Of a stretch of 64,000 nucleotides of DNA, positions 49,586 to 58,944 are shown piece by piece. The stretch spans positions 2,108,001 through 2,172,000 of the forward strand of contig NZ_CP150235.1 in the NCBI RefSeq assembly GCF_037974355.1. Reading direction: 5' to 3'. Each line of letters starts with the position of its first letter. Position 1 is the first letter of the stretch. Source of the DNA: Paenibacillus sp. FSL R5-0517 (GTDB lineage Bacteria; Bacillota; Bacilli; Paenibacillales; Paenibacillaceae). The position numbers were made by a program, and so were the translations under genes. The notes under the pieces were generated by a model, which did not search any database, was not told the origin of the DNA, and saw nothing but the letters and a program-made list of their open reading frames with translations.

Positions 49586-49616
49586 TTGACTTGGAGTCAA
49601 CTCCAAGTTGTAATAT
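49586..49616 (+). promoter_or_regulatory. merR promoter with second MerR-type operator
   Basis: TTGACT at 49586 and TAATAT at 49611 are 19 bp apart, with palindrome ACTTGGAGTCAACTCCAAGT (49589-49608) between them. It is the same sequence as the SDR operator except one central base. Confidence 0.85.
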
Positions 49617-49648
49617 GGAGAGATATGAATACGGAGGAGGGCTATAGG

Positions 49649-50083
49649 ATGAGCCAAAATGAAGTGTTCTCCATTAAAGAAACGTCAGAACAGGCGGGAT
49701 TATCGGAAGATACGATTCGTTATTATGAGAAGATTGGACTGCTTCCCCGAGCTGAACGCAGAGCCAATCGCCATCGGGTATACCGTCCGGAGGATATTCA
49801 TACGATGAAGTTGATCACATGCCTCAAAAAAACGGGAATGTCTCTGGAAGAAATGAAGCCGTACTTGCACATGTCCCTGGATTCGGATCTCGCAGATTTT
49901 CCGGAGGAGCGGGAGATGCTGGTTAATTATCGAAAGAAAGTTGAAGCACAGGTCGTTTCGTTGCAGCAGGTGATAGATTTCATCGACGAGAAGTTGCATA
50001 AACGAAGTATGTTTCCTGATGAGTGCCCTATTACCGGGGAAAACCAGATGTCTGTTTTTGAGAAAAAGAACATATTCGTTTGA
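49649..50083 (+). CDS. MerR-family transcriptional regulator
   Basis: The N-terminal winged HTH reads FSIKETSEQAGLSEDTIRYY then EKIGLLPRAERRANRHRVY, the MerR signature; a coiled-coil dimerisation helix and short effector tail follow (144 residues from the ATG at 49649, chosen for GGAGGAGG 8 bp upstream). Two matching palindromes in 19-bp-spaced promoters indicate that it controls itself and the divergent SDR. The tail lacks a metal-type cysteine cluster, so an organic ligand is more likely than a metal. LysR follows after 33 bp. Confidence 0.93.
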   Translation: MSQNEVFSIKETSEQAGLSEDTIRYYEKIGLLPRAERRANRHRVYRPEDIHTMKLITCLKKTGMSLEEMKPYLHMSLDSDLADFPEEREMLVNYRKKVEAQVVSLQQVIDFIDEKLHKRSMFPDECPITGENQMSVFEKKNIFV

Positions 50084-50116
50084 CGGACAATTGATATTGA
50101 AAAGAGGAAATCTGCC

Positions 50117-51019
50117 TTGACTCTACAACAATTAAAATATGTAATTGAAGTGGCCACACGCGGCTCGATGAATGAAGCAGCCAAACGCCTGTTTATCTCG
50201 CAACCCAGCCTGTCGAATGCCATTCGGGATCTGGAGCAGGAGTTACGAATCACCATTTTTGAACGTACCAATAAGGGGATATCTCTGTCCAAAGAGGGCG
50301 TTGAATTTCTAAGTTACGCACGTCAGGTGGTAGAACAGGCTGAACTGTTGGAGAATCGGTATCTGAACGCCAAGCCATCTCCGCAGCATTTCTCCGTATC
50401 GACACAACATTATGCTTTTGCGGTGAATGCCTTTGTTCGTCTGGTACAGCAATATGGTCAGGATGAATATGAGTTGGCGCTTCGGGAGACAAAGACCTAC
50501 GAGATTATTCAGGATGTGAAAAGCCTGCGTAGTGAGATTGGCATCCTGTATTTGAATGAATTCAATGCCAAAGTGATTAACAAATTGTTAAAAGATGCAG
50601 GTCTGGTCTTCACAAGCTTGTTCACAGCTAAGCCCCATATCTTTATCAGTGTGAAGAACCCGCTTGCGAAGCAGGATTCGGTTGCGATTGAGCAGCTGCA
50701 AGATTATCCGTATCTGTCATTTGACCAGGGAGAGTACAATTCCTTTCATTTTTCCGAAGAGATCCTGAGTACGTTATCTCACCCCAAGAGCATACAGGTC
50801 AACGACCGCGCAACATTATTTAACCTGTTGATTGGTTTGAATGGTTATACAATCTCTACGGGTGTGCTTAGCGCTGATCTGAACGGAAACGAGATTATTC
50901 CTGTACCGCTGGAATGTGAGGAAACCATTAATGTGGGCTGGATAAGTCATAAGAGTACTTCTCTCTCTAATCTGGGCGTGGAATATGTCCGGGCTTTGCA
51001 TGAGGCTATAGGGTCTTAA
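50117..51019 (+). CDS. LysR-family transcriptional regulator
   Basis: A 300-residue LysR protein starting at TTG with SD AAAGAGGA. The HTH is MTLQQLKYVIEVATRGSMNE then AAKRLFISQPSLSNAIRDLE; a type 2 periplasmic-binding-like effector domain follows. It resembles CysL/YtlI-type Firmicute members in general layout, but the ligand cannot be assigned. It is co-oriented with and close to merR, so the two may share a transcript; the target gene is not evident nearby. Confidence 0.92.
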   Translation: MTLQQLKYVIEVATRGSMNEAAKRLFISQPSLSNAIRDLEQELRITIFERTNKGISLSKEGVEFLSYARQVVEQAELLENRYLNAKPSPQHFSVSTQHYAFAVNAFVRLVQQYGQDEYELALRETKTYEIIQDVKSLRSEIGILYLNEFNAKVINKLLKDAGLVFTSLFTAKPHIFISVKNPLAKQDSVAIEQLQDYPYLSFDQGEYNSFHFSEEILSTLSHPKSIQVNDRATLFNLLIGLNGYTISTGVLSADLNGNEIIPVPLECEETINVGWISHKSTSLSNLGVEYVRALHEAIGS

Positions 51020-51180
51020 TGATGTTGGGAGGTTCGTCAAAAATCCGTTTCCGTACAATCGGGAGCGGTTTTTTTTGTTCTGCTGCAATCACTCAAGTAG
51101 AGGGTGGTATGTTGTCATCCCGTGTAATAGAATGAAGGTATATGTCGAATAGGTGTGAGAGCACGAAGGGAGAACGGTTA

Positions 51181-51924
51181 GTGAGAGTTCTGTATCGAAA
51201 TAAAAGTGAACAGCATGAGCTGACGGTATATGATACCAAAAAGCTATATGGAGAGAAGGGGCGATTTCGTGTATTGGAGTTCTCCAATGCAGCTGTGCAG
51301 GGCGCAATGGATCTGGATGAGCCTGCCCGGATGGTCTTGGAGTATCCAAGAGCGATGGTACATCTAATGGAACTGAATCATCCTGATTTTGAAAGGGTAT
51401 TTGTGGTCGGACATGGTATTGGCACATTGCCAACCTACTTGTCTGATTGTCAGGTAAAGGTGGCTGAGCTGGACGCAGAGGTCGCTGAGCTGAGCCGAAC
51501 TTTTTTTGGATTTGAAGGAAGTCCTGTACTCATTGGGGATGGTCGTGAATTATTAGGGCAGGAGCCTTCAGGGATATATGATTATATTATTGTTGATGCG
51601 TTTACGGCAACGGGTACACCCGAGCATTTGATATCCAGTGATTTTTTTGCCTTGGTCAAGGACAAGCTGGACAAGAAAGGTGCTGTGCTCCTTAATGTGT
51701 TCGGTCATGTTGGCAATGACCGGCTTGTGAGTGCGATCTATACGACACTTCAGGCACACTTTGCTTATACACATGCATTTGCATTGCCCACAGAAACAGC
51801 GGATGAAGTTCAAAATCGTATTTTAATGGGCAGTCATCATGCGATCGAATTTCAGATTCCCCACATGGCGGGGTTTGTTGAGCAGGAGCCGGAAGAAGGA
51901 TATATCATCGTTGATCCAGACTGA
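51181..51924 (+). CDS. Spermidine synthase-like methyltransferase-fold protein
   Basis: The 247 residues fit the polyamine-synthase fold: a short N-terminal beta domain, FVVGHGIGTLP in place of the usual GGGxG cofactor loop, the acidic VAELDAEVAELSR and IIVDAFTATGTPEHL. The family uses decarboxylated SAM to aminopropylate polyamines, but many such stand-alone Bacillus proteins have no proven activity. I take the GTG at 51181 because AAGGGAG lies 8 bp before it; the upstream ATG at 51142 has no SD. Confidence 0.78.
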   Translation: MRVLYRNKSEQHELTVYDTKKLYGEKGRFRVLEFSNAAVQGAMDLDEPARMVLEYPRAMVHLMELNHPDFERVFVVGHGIGTLPTYLSDCQVKVAELDAEVAELSRTFFGFEGSPVLIGDGRELLGQEPSGIYDYIIVDAFTATGTPEHLISSDFFALVKDKLDKKGAVLLNVFGHVGNDRLVSAIYTTLQAHFAYTHAFALPTETADEVQNRILMGSHHAIEFQIPHMAGFVEQEPEEGYIIVDPD

Positions 51925-52082
51925 ACCTGAACAGTGATTCTTCCAGGGAAAGTAAATGTCATTAAATCGTCAATCTTACGATGTAATTGTTAAGATTTCT
52001 CAAACTCTTTATTTGATCTTAACAACTTTCGTATAAGATAGAGGGAATATGCTTTTTCATGAAAATCCGGGGGAAGTAAATA

Positions 52083-53699
52083 ATGATTGCACAGATCAAA
52101 AGATCCAAATTACGAAGAAAAATAAAAAACATCAAGAAAATCAGCCTTACAGCTTTACTCGGTGGGCTGGTCACCATATCCGTCTTAATGACATTGACCC
52201 TCATGGTCATCTCATCTTATACATCTCAGAAACAGTCACTCATTGATAACACCCTAACGCTAAACTATGCAAGCGCTGTGCAAATGAGCCAAACCCTGGA
52301 TTCGCTTTTTAATTCCATGCAGGAGAGCTTGAAATTTGCAGCCCAATATTTCCCTGATATGGATCAAACCAATGCTAAAGAATTGAATTCCACATTGGAT
52401 TTGGTTCGCAATAGCAGTAATTTTTTTAATTCCGTTGCTTTGGTAGATAAAGCAGGAGTAGTCAGGTCTACCTCACCTTACTCGCAGGCTAGCGTAGGTA
52501 ACCATGTTAGTTCAGATGCAGCAAAAGAAGCGATTAAATCGAGAGCTTCCTATATCTCCGAAGCGTACCAGACACCCCGAACCAAACGCAGAATTGTATT
52601 TGTCAGTGAACCGATCTTTGATTCGGCAGGTGCGTACCAAGGAACGATTGGTGGAAATATCTTTTTGCAGGAAGATAATATTTTGAGTCTGTCTTTTGGC
52701 AGTCAGCTCAAGACAAGCAATGGTTCCTACTTTTTTATTGTGGATAAGAAGGGCACGTTATTATTTCACCCAAACACCAACCGCATTGGGGAAAATGTCA
52801 GTAAAAATGAAGTGGTACAGAAGCTGCTCATAAATGAGAACGGTAAAGAACAATACAAGAACCTTGCAGGTGTGGATTCACTTGCCGGTTATTACAAAGT
52901 TCCGTCAACAGACTGGGGCGTCGTCATCGTGTCTCCAACCCAAACGGTGTACGATCAATTGAATCATCATATCCGTATGTTGTTACTGTATACTTCTGTG
53001 CCTTTCCTGATTCTGACTCTAATTGTACTTCGGGTGGCACGTAAGCTGGCAAGTCCGTTTGTGTTGCTCGCTGATTTGGTGAATCAGGTCGATAAGGGAC
53101 AAGTGGATCTGCCGGTGATGAAGCCTCATTGGAACAGGGAGGCGGACCTTCTTACACGTACCGTTGTTGGCGCGTTGGCGAACTTTAGGAAGCAGAAGAA
53201 CCAGCTTGTCTATGATGCCAGAACAGATGTTTTAACAGGTATGAACAATCGCAGAACCTTCGAAGAAGTCATTCAGGAATGGATTCAGGATGAAGCGCCA
53301 TTCTCCATAATTGTTCTGGATATTGACCGCTTCAAGTCCATTAATGATACATTCGGGCATCATGCTGGGGATGAGGTGCTGAAACACATTGCCAATATCA
53401 TTCAATTGTCTGTTCGCACGGAAGATGTCTGTGCTCGTTTTGGTGGAGAGGAATTTGTAGTCTTGTTAAGGAATTCCGAGTCTAACGTGGCTTTTGAGAT
53501 TGCTGAACGTATCCGAATAACGGTCGAAGAAAGCATATTGCCTATTGATCGTTCCGTAACCATCTCAGCTGGTATTGCTGAATATCCGAAGCACTCCACA
53601 ACATCCACAGAACTGTTTCACTTGGCCGATAATGCATTGTATCAAGCGAAGGAAGAGGGGCGTAATCGTACGGTTACGATCCAGACGGTTATCAAATAA
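52083..53699 (+). CDS. Diguanylate cyclase with extracellular CACHE sensor
   Basis: A membrane-bound c-di-GMP synthase of 538 residues: basic N-terminus, TM helix (about 22-45), double-CACHE ligand-binding domain (about 46-290), second TM (about 297-317), a HAMP-like linker and a GGEEF domain (about 365-535). The active-site motif is FGGEEF and the allosteric inhibitory site RTED lies exactly five residues before it, so product inhibition should be intact. DIDRFKSINDTFGH is the metal-binding strand. The sensed molecule is unknown. Confidence 0.94.
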   Translation: MIAQIKRSKLRRKIKNIKKISLTALLGGLVTISVLMTLTLMVISSYTSQKQSLIDNTLTLNYASAVQMSQTLDSLFNSMQESLKFAAQYFPDMDQTNAKELNSTLDLVRNSSNFFNSVALVDKAGVVRSTSPYSQASVGNHVSSDAAKEAIKSRASYISEAYQTPRTKRRIVFVSEPIFDSAGAYQGTIGGNIFLQEDNILSLSFGSQLKTSNGSYFFIVDKKGTLLFHPNTNRIGENVSKNEVVQKLLINENGKEQYKNLAGVDSLAGYYKVPSTDWGVVIVSPTQTVYDQLNHHIRMLLLYTSVPFLILTLIVLRVARKLASPFVLLADLVNQVDKGQVDLPVMKPHWNREADLLTRTVVGALANFRKQKNQLVYDARTDVLTGMNNRRTFEEVIQEWIQDEAPFSIIVLDIDRFKSINDTFGHHAGDEVLKHIANIIQLSVRTEDVCARFGGEEFVVLLRNSESNVAFEIAERIRITVEESILPIDRSVTISAGIAEYPKHSTTSTELFHLADNALYQAKEEGRNRTVTIQTVIK

Positions 53700-53701
53700 A
53701 T

Positions 53702-53744
53702 AAAGAAGCTGTTCCCTAAGAACAAGGGACAGCTTCTTTTGTTT
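53702..53744. terminator. Terminator between convergent DGC and HxlR genes
   Basis: AAAGAAGCTGTTCCCT pairs with AGGGACAGCTTCTTT around a short loop, T-rich on both strands. Confidence 0.88.
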
Positions 53745-53745
53745 T

Positions 53746-54108
53746 CTATACCTCTTGTGAGGATCTGGCCAGCACCTCATTGGTATACGTTTCTCCCCAA
53801 TCTCGCATGCTGAAGATAATTGGTCGTAGCGTTTCACCAAATGCTGTGAGCGAGTACTCCACTTTTGGAGGGATTTGGGGGTAGATTTCACGATGAACAA
53901 TTCCGCTGCTTTCCAACTCTCGAAGTTGTAGGGTGAGCATACGCTGGGTGATGTCAGGAAACAATTTGCGAAGCTCATTGAATCTCAGAGGACCAGAGAA
54001 TAAGTGATACAAAATGGCACCTTTCCATTTGCCTCCAATCACACTAAGAGTAACTTCCACGGAACAGCCGTATGGCGTTGGACATGGCTTGGTTGCATCT
54101 TTTTTCAT
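53746..54108 (-). CDS. HxlR-family transcriptional regulator
   Basis: A 120-residue winged HTH of the HxlR/YodB group: [20 protein letters not shown], then [22 protein letters not shown] and the [19 protein letters not shown] wing. Cys near the N-terminus ([10 protein letters not shown]) is at the place where YodB-type redox sensors carry their reactive cysteine. SD GGAGGTG precedes the ATG. The DoxX gene lies upstream in the same orientation but is separated by a terminator; it is a plausible target. Confidence 0.92.
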   Translation of the reverse strand: MKKDATKPCPTPYGCSVEVTLSVIGGKWKGAILYHLFSGPLRFNELRKLFPDITQRMLTLQLRELESSGIVHREIYPQIPPKVEYSLTAFGETLRPIIFSMRDWGETYTNEVLARSSQEV

Positions 54109-54263
54109 TATTAGTGCACCTCCACTTTACGGTGATAATCTATGGTATCCATTTGGGTGATTACATTACATATCGTACGTATAGTTCATGAAAGAGCATA
54201 TCACTTATTATGCAGATTATAAACCCTAATCCTAGGCGCAGGCAGATGTGATGATGTCTGTAA

Positions 54264-54306
54264 GAAAAAAAGAGCCCCCGTTTCGTCTTGCGAAACATGG
54301 AGGCTC
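54264..54306 (-). terminator. Terminator after the DoxX gene
   Basis: GAGCCTCC.../...CCCGGGGGCTC-type hairpin with inner CGAAAC/GTTTCG pairing; T7 on the minus strand. Confidence 0.82.
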
Positions 54307-54330
54307 AATAAATGGGATGAATTTTGTACA

Positions 54331-54726
54331 CTATATCAGGGCATCGAGGGAATATGCACCAGCTCCAGCGAGAGCAACACCAAGTAATGATCCAATCATC
54401 ACAAGGTTATATTCGAATCCTCCGTTCAGATTCCATAGACCTTTATCTGCGTGAACCTTGGCTATGGCTACAACCATCGGAAGCATGAGCAGAATGGCTC
54501 CAACGATAATCCATAGACCGACTCCAAACAGGAATCCACCAATTAATTCAGCAAGTCCTGCGTACACGGCCAACGCTCTAGCGGGTTTCAGGCCAATCGC
54601 TCCGAAAAATTCAGCCGTCCCTGATACACCCTCACCCTCAAACCAGCCAAACAGTTTCTTGCAGGCATGTCCGATCATAATAAAACCGATAACGAGACGA
54701 ATGATGAGTAGACCCGTGTCCAACAT
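54331..54726 (-). CDS. DoxX-family membrane protein
   Basis: A 131-residue integral membrane protein with four predicted helices. The N-terminal LLIIRLVIGFIMIGHACKKLFGWF and central AVYAGLAELIGGFLFGVGLW are typical of the DoxX/DUF4345-like family, often linked to oxidative or thiol stress. Adjacent HxlR-type regulators are common for such genes. Biochemical activity is not established. Confidence 0.9.
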   Translation of the reverse strand: MLDTGLLIIRLVIGFIMIGHACKKLFGWFEGEGVSGTAEFFGAIGLKPARALAVYAGLAELIGGFLFGVGLWIIVGAILLMLPMVVAIAKVHADKGLWNLNGGFEYNLVMIGSLLGVALAGAGAYSLDALI

Positions 54727-54781
54727 GAGATGATTTCCTCTTCTCTGAATGTGTTAAAGTATGATAATGAGTGTGTATATG

Positions 54782-55774
54782 CTACTTCAGTGATGATAGA
54801 ATGGAGTCACATAGAGCCATCGTTGCAATATTATCCTTGGCGCTGGAATGTGGGACTGTCTGGTTCTGGCAGCACGTGATGAAGTGCGCCATCTCACCAA
54901 CGAAACCGCGTAGATAAAGGTCGCGATAAGCTCCTGACATGGGAGATCCGGAAGGGGTATATACGGTATCTTGCTCCTCGAGAGATTTCCAGGGAAGGCT
55001 TGTCGAGCTTCGGGATTGATGAACAGTAAGAGTGTTGATCTCTTCAGCTAACGCAAATCCGTGATCAAAGGTGACGAGTACACTTTCACTCTCCCGTGAC
55101 CAGGCACTCATGCCGGTAAAATAAGCACTGCCTACCACGTTATTTTCGAATACAAGGGAAATGCTTTGATTAATGTGCTCCCCATCCTTCACGGTTGTGC
55201 CTGTAACACGTATAGCTTCTCCGAATAAGTAGCGCATCAGATCGATCATATGAATGGCAGCGAGTTTGATGAACTGCTCCTCATCCTTGCAAAACGGGGT
55301 GCTGTCTACAGCGAATTTCATCTGAAACGAACGCACTTTACCTAGCGATCCACCATTAATGAGTTCTTTTAACTTCAAGTAGACCGGAGCATAACGCTTC
55401 ATAAAACCAACCATGACAACGACGCCAGCCTGCTCGGCAGCTTCGGCTACAGTGGAGGCTTCCGCAGCGTTCCATCCAAGCGGCTTGTCCACGTATACAT
55501 TTTTGCCAGCCTGAATGCATTCAAGGACAAGAGCAGTCTGATCCATAGGCTGGGCGACCACAACGACTCCATGACAAGTTTCCTGCTGTAACATAAGCTG
55601 AGCGTTATCATACGCTTTGCCATTGCTGCCAAATCTCAGCAGAGCTGCTTCAGATCGTTCCATACTGCGAGTGGCAATGGCCTGGATCTGCGCTCCGCTT
55701 TCAACGACAGAAGGATATATATTCGTGGATGCATGAAACCCGGCACCGATAAAGCACAGATGGGTTGTTTTCAA
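54782..55774 (-). CDS. Gfo/Idh/MocA-family oxidoreductase
   Basis: An NAD(P)-dependent sugar-type dehydrogenase of 330 residues. The N-terminal Rossmann fold (LCFIGAGFHASTNIYPSV), the signature VYVDKPLGWNAAEAS with the conserved Lys, and VGFMKRYAPVY are present. The start is TTG with AAGGAGAGA in front. A perfect 22-bp palindrome about 80 bp upstream may be its operator. No transporter or other sugar genes adjoin, so the substrate is open. Confidence 0.9.
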   Translation of the reverse strand: MKTTHLCFIGAGFHASTNIYPSVVESGAQIQAIATRSMERSEAALLRFGSNGKAYDNAQLMLQQETCHGVVVVAQPMDQTALVLECIQAGKNVYVDKPLGWNAAEASTVAEAAEQAGVVVMVGFMKRYAPVYLKLKELINGGSLGKVRSFQMKFAVDSTPFCKDEEQFIKLAAIHMIDLMRYLFGEAIRVTGTTVKDGEHINQSISLVFENNVVGSAYFTGMSAWSRESESVLVTFDHGFALAEEINTLTVHQSRSSTSLPWKSLEEQDTVYTPSGSPMSGAYRDLYLRGFVGEMAHFITCCQNQTVPHSSAKDNIATMALCDSILSSLK

Positions 55775-55854
55775 AATGAGATCTCTCCTTCAATGTATCA
55801 TTCGTATTGGTGGTTTGTTTGCTTGATAATACGATAGGGTGTTTGACGTTGATA

Positions 55855-55876
55855 AAAAAGGACATATGTCCTTTTT
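55855..55876. promoter_or_regulatory. Perfect 22-bp palindrome, putative operator
   Basis: Centre GGACATATGTCC extended by AAAAA and TTTTT on either side, with no unpaired loop. It lies upstream of the Gfo/Idh/MocA gene. The cognate regulator is not identified. Confidence 0.55.
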
Positions 55877-55996
55877 CTGAATGGATAAAAAGAAGTTGCA
55901 TTATTATTTTGGAGCATGTATACTCTGAATTACGGTAAAACAAGGAATTGCTTCACCGGAACGCTTTTCATCCATGGATGAGGAGATACATAATAT

Positions 55997-56081
<85 letters not shown>

Positions 56082-56089
56082 TCAAACCA

Positions 56090-56140
56090 AAGAAAGGTTC
56101 GCGAGTTGCTTTAGAGCAATTCACGAACCTTTCTTTTATT
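56090..56140 (+). terminator. Terminator after tRNA-Leu
   Basis: A long stem of about 20 bp beginning AAGAAAGGTTCG closes around TTAG and runs into a T-rich tail. Confidence 0.88.
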
Positions 56141-56182
56141 TTTACAATAACATTGTGAATTCGGTATTTCGCTGTTGGCACT

Positions 56183-56368
56183 CTAATGCTGACGTTGCCG
56201 CAGAATGACTGCCATAATGAGTCCGGTGATAGCTCCAGCTATTCCAAACAGTGTAACACTGGCAATAACCTCAACGGACTGGAGACGAAACAAAAAAGCG
56301 ATACCGCTGCCAAAGGTGGTTCCAGCGAGAAATCCGAGCGAAATTCCTAATTCGTTGGTTAATTTCAT
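56183..56368 (-). CDS. Small two-helix membrane protein
   Basis: A 61-residue hypothetical protein with two hydrophobic segments (about 8-26 and 32-55) separated by LQSVEV and a basic C-terminus (RQRQH). GGTGA precedes the ATG. Family not recognised; it could belong to the set of short Paenibacillus membrane proteins of unknown role. The reading frame is helped by the clean amphipathic layout. Confidence 0.6.
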   Translation of the reverse strand: MKLTNELGISLGFLAGTTFGSGIAFLFRLQSVEVIASVTLFGIAGAITGLIMAVILRQRQH

Positions 56369-56525
56369 AATTCACCTACTTGGACATGTGAGATATGGAT
56401 TTGCAAATATGGGGAACAGGAAGTAAAGTGTGATCAGGAAAATCATCACATTTTATTTCCTTTTTTATCTTGCGGTTTTAACCCGTTAATTATGCATGAT
56501 ATCTCATATGGGAGGGTAAGAGCGA

Positions 56526-57674
56526 ATGAATATGAACGAACGAATTGCAGCGTGGAATGAAGAAGCACAGCAGTGCGCTTGTGGTCATCAACACCGAGTG
56601 GTAGATATGCTCATTCATCTGGAAGCCGGGGCCATTCAGAGGTTACCTCGTTATTTGTCTGAACAAGGGTACCGCCATGTGACGGTTGTTTATGATCGAC
56701 ATACGTTTCGTGCTGCCGGATCTGATGTGCTGAACAGTGTTCGGGAAGCGGGAATGCATGTGGATGAGATCGCTCTGCAGGAGAATCGTACGGGTGATGT
56801 TATTGCGGATGAAGTAGCTATTGTGCAGGTCATGTTGGGTGTGAAATTGGAAAGCCAGGCTGTCATTGCGGTGGGCTCAGGTACCATTCATGATCTGGTG
56901 CGATTTGTATGTTCCAAAATGAACAAGCCCTTTCTGTCGATACCGACAGCGGCTTCAGTGGATGGGTTTACCTCTGCAGGTGCGCCCTTAATTGTAAGCG
57001 GCATCAAACAGACATTTCAGGCTGTTCCGCCCGAGGCCATCTTTGCGGATATGAATATTTTGGAGCAAGCTCCCCAAGAGATGACGGCTGCTGGATTCGG
57101 AGATATGCTGGGCAAATATACTTCCCTTGCAGACTGGATTGTTTCTCGAGATCTGGGAGGAGAACCGTTCTGCCCGGTCGCTTATCGGATGACAGAAGAA
57201 GCGCTGAATTCCTGCATTAATCAGGTACAAGCTATTGCGGAGGGGCGAGCAGAGGGAGTAGCTGCATTAATGGACGCATTAATTATTTCTGGCATCTCCA
57301 TGCTGATCATTGACCATTCCCGCCCGGCATCCGGGGGTGAGCATCACCTGTCTCACATCTTGGAGATGGAACTGATGCAGGCTGGAGAAAGACCGGTTCT
57401 GCATGGTGCCAAAGTTGGGGTGGCCTGTGCATTGCTTACGGTGAGATATAAAGAACTTGCACAAACTTCGGGTGAACCAGTATTTGCGATATATAACCAA
57501 TTACCGGAGGCTGCTCAGCTCATCGCATGGTTGGAGCAAGTAGGTGGACCTGTGACTACTGAACAACTTGGTGTAACCCCGGAGATGGTGGAACATGCGT
57601 TTACCACAGCGCATACGCTTCGTCCTCGATATACCGGATTGAAATATATCAATGAAGTGTTAAAAACGAGGTAA
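56526..57674 (+). CDS. araM: sn-Glycerol-1-phosphate dehydrogenase
   Basis: AraM/EgsA reduces dihydroxyacetone phosphate to sn-glycerol 1-phosphate, the stereoisomer used in archaeal lipids and, in Bacilli, for heptaprenylglyceryl phosphate made with PcrB. The 382 residues show the NAD-binding VGSGTIHDLVRF, SIPTAASVDGFTSAGAPLI and metal-ligand motifs GFGDMLGKYTSLADW, HHLSHILEME and HGAKVGV. B. subtilis AraM is nickel-dependent. SD GGGAGGG lies 9 bp before the ATG. It is not in an arabinose operon here. Confidence 0.92.
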   Translation: MNMNERIAAWNEEAQQCACGHQHRVVDMLIHLEAGAIQRLPRYLSEQGYRHVTVVYDRHTFRAAGSDVLNSVREAGMHVDEIALQENRTGDVIADEVAIVQVMLGVKLESQAVIAVGSGTIHDLVRFVCSKMNKPFLSIPTAASVDGFTSAGAPLIVSGIKQTFQAVPPEAIFADMNILEQAPQEMTAAGFGDMLGKYTSLADWIVSRDLGGEPFCPVAYRMTEEALNSCINQVQAIAEGRAEGVAALMDALIISGISMLIIDHSRPASGGEHHLSHILEMELMQAGERPVLHGAKVGVACALLTVRYKELAQTSGEPVFAIYNQLPEAAQLIAWLEQVGGPVTTEQLGVTPEMVEHAFTTAHTLRPRYTGLKYINEVLKTR

Positions 57675-57847
57675 GGGTTATTTCTAAGGAAGTATGGTCT
57701 CCGAGATTGCATAGCATTGGCTTCTAGTGCGCTGAAATGGCCTTGGTTTGGATTAGAAAGCCGTGAAGGGGATCACCTGACGGTGTTGGCGTAAGTGCCA
57801 GCAAGGCTGCTTCAAGGTCGGGAGAGAAGAGGGGGATGTTTCATTTA

Positions 57848-57886
57848 AAAAGGCTCTGGCCTCCTGGGAGGAGATCAGAGCCTTTT
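57848..57886. terminator. Terminator shared by araM and the convergent HTH gene
   Basis: AAAAGGCTCTG / CAGAGCCTTTT with an inner CCTCC/GGAGG stem. Confidence 0.85.
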
Positions 57887-57900
57887 GGTTGTTCGCTTAT

Positions 57901-58497
57901 TTAGTTGTTGCGACGATCTTTCAAGATGACATCTGCGAACAAAATAGTTTTCGGGATGCGGAAAAATTGCTCCGCTTGTTCCTGAAACGCAGCGGAAGGC
58001 AGTGTTCCCTGATGCAGCCATTTGCGGAAAGTGCCGGGATGAACCCCGATCCAGTGGCTGACATCTGTCACCGACAAATCATGGACCATACACAAGCCTG
58101 TCAAGATACGGTTACTAACCGGAGAACGGGTCACTGTACGCTTCATGAAGCGAGATGACTCGGGTTGACATATGACAGGGCTATTACGCACAACTTCCTC
58201 ATTAAAAAGAATGTGGCGGGGATAGCCGAGCAATTGGCAGGTCTTGTCCAAATTGGTACTGCCGGGTATCCGTCCTTCATATACCCACGCACTGACACTG
58301 CGTGAAGAGATGGAAAGGTCTTCTGCGAGCTGGGACAATTTGATATCATTGGCCATCAGTACGGCAAGAAGAACACGATTACGGATTTGACAGCGTGTCG
58401 GTTTTCGGAATCGTTTAACACGGACGCCTTTTCCCAAGTATTTACGGTTGATCAGAGACCACGCCTGGATGGAATGTTGTTCTGGTTGATTAGGCAT
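57901..58497 (-). CDS. DNA-binding protein with two HTH units
   Basis: The 198 residues contain two homologous Cro/XRE-like units. Unit one (about 40-97) reads RNRVLLAVLMANDIKLSQLA then WVYEGRIPGSTN and ends LGYPRHILF; unit two (about 128-187) reads SNRILTGLCMVHDLSVTDVS then WLHQGTLPSAAF and ends FRIPKTILF. The parallel endings show internal duplication. The rest is basic. SD GGAGGAAAT precedes the ATG. It is likely a transcriptional regulator of unknown target, or it may recognise two half-sites as a monomer (inference). Confidence 0.75.
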   Translation of the reverse strand: MPNQPEQHSIQAWSLINRKYLGKGVRVKRFRKPTRCQIRNRVLLAVLMANDIKLSQLAEDLSISSRSVSAWVYEGRIPGSTNLDKTCQLLGYPRHILFNEEVVRNSPVICQPESSRFMKRTVTRSPVSNRILTGLCMVHDLSVTDVSHWIGVHPGTFRKWLHQGTLPSAAFQEQAEQFFRIPKTILFADVILKDRRNN

Positions 58498-58944
58498 ATT
58501 TCCTCCGATTTTTTTTAACCAAATACTACAATAAACAACGGGGTACTTTCAAGTGCCGGGTTTACCTGTTTCAAATGCGTCAATGCGTCAATTCCTGATA
58601 AAGAGGGAACTACGAACTAGACCATACGCAATTCACATCCTAGTATATTCCTAGATTACAATGTTTCACTAAAAATGAAGGGACAAAATGAGCAGGATTA
58701 AAGATAATATAGTTCTAATTACTTATTATTAGGTCTGAAGAACTTTTATCTATTTTTTGTTGATATGATGCGGTTTATTTCCCTGAATTCCCCAAAAATT
58801 ATTGGATGTGCTTCAACGCATCCGGTAGAAGGTGTGCACAAATCTGAAAGATAAATCCGCAAGTTCAGCATGACATGTGACCTGTCAAATCTCTTACTTT
58901 TACATATATTGTAGGGTACTCAAGTAAAGGGAGAGGTGAGGAAC
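58498..58944. other. 447-bp AT-rich intergenic region
   Basis: No convincing gene. It includes a short tandem ATGCGTCA repeat (about 58576-58592), CCTAG repeated twice (about 58640-58653), and presumably divergent promoters for the HTH and holin-like genes. No strong hairpin or known motif was found. Confidence 0.5.
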
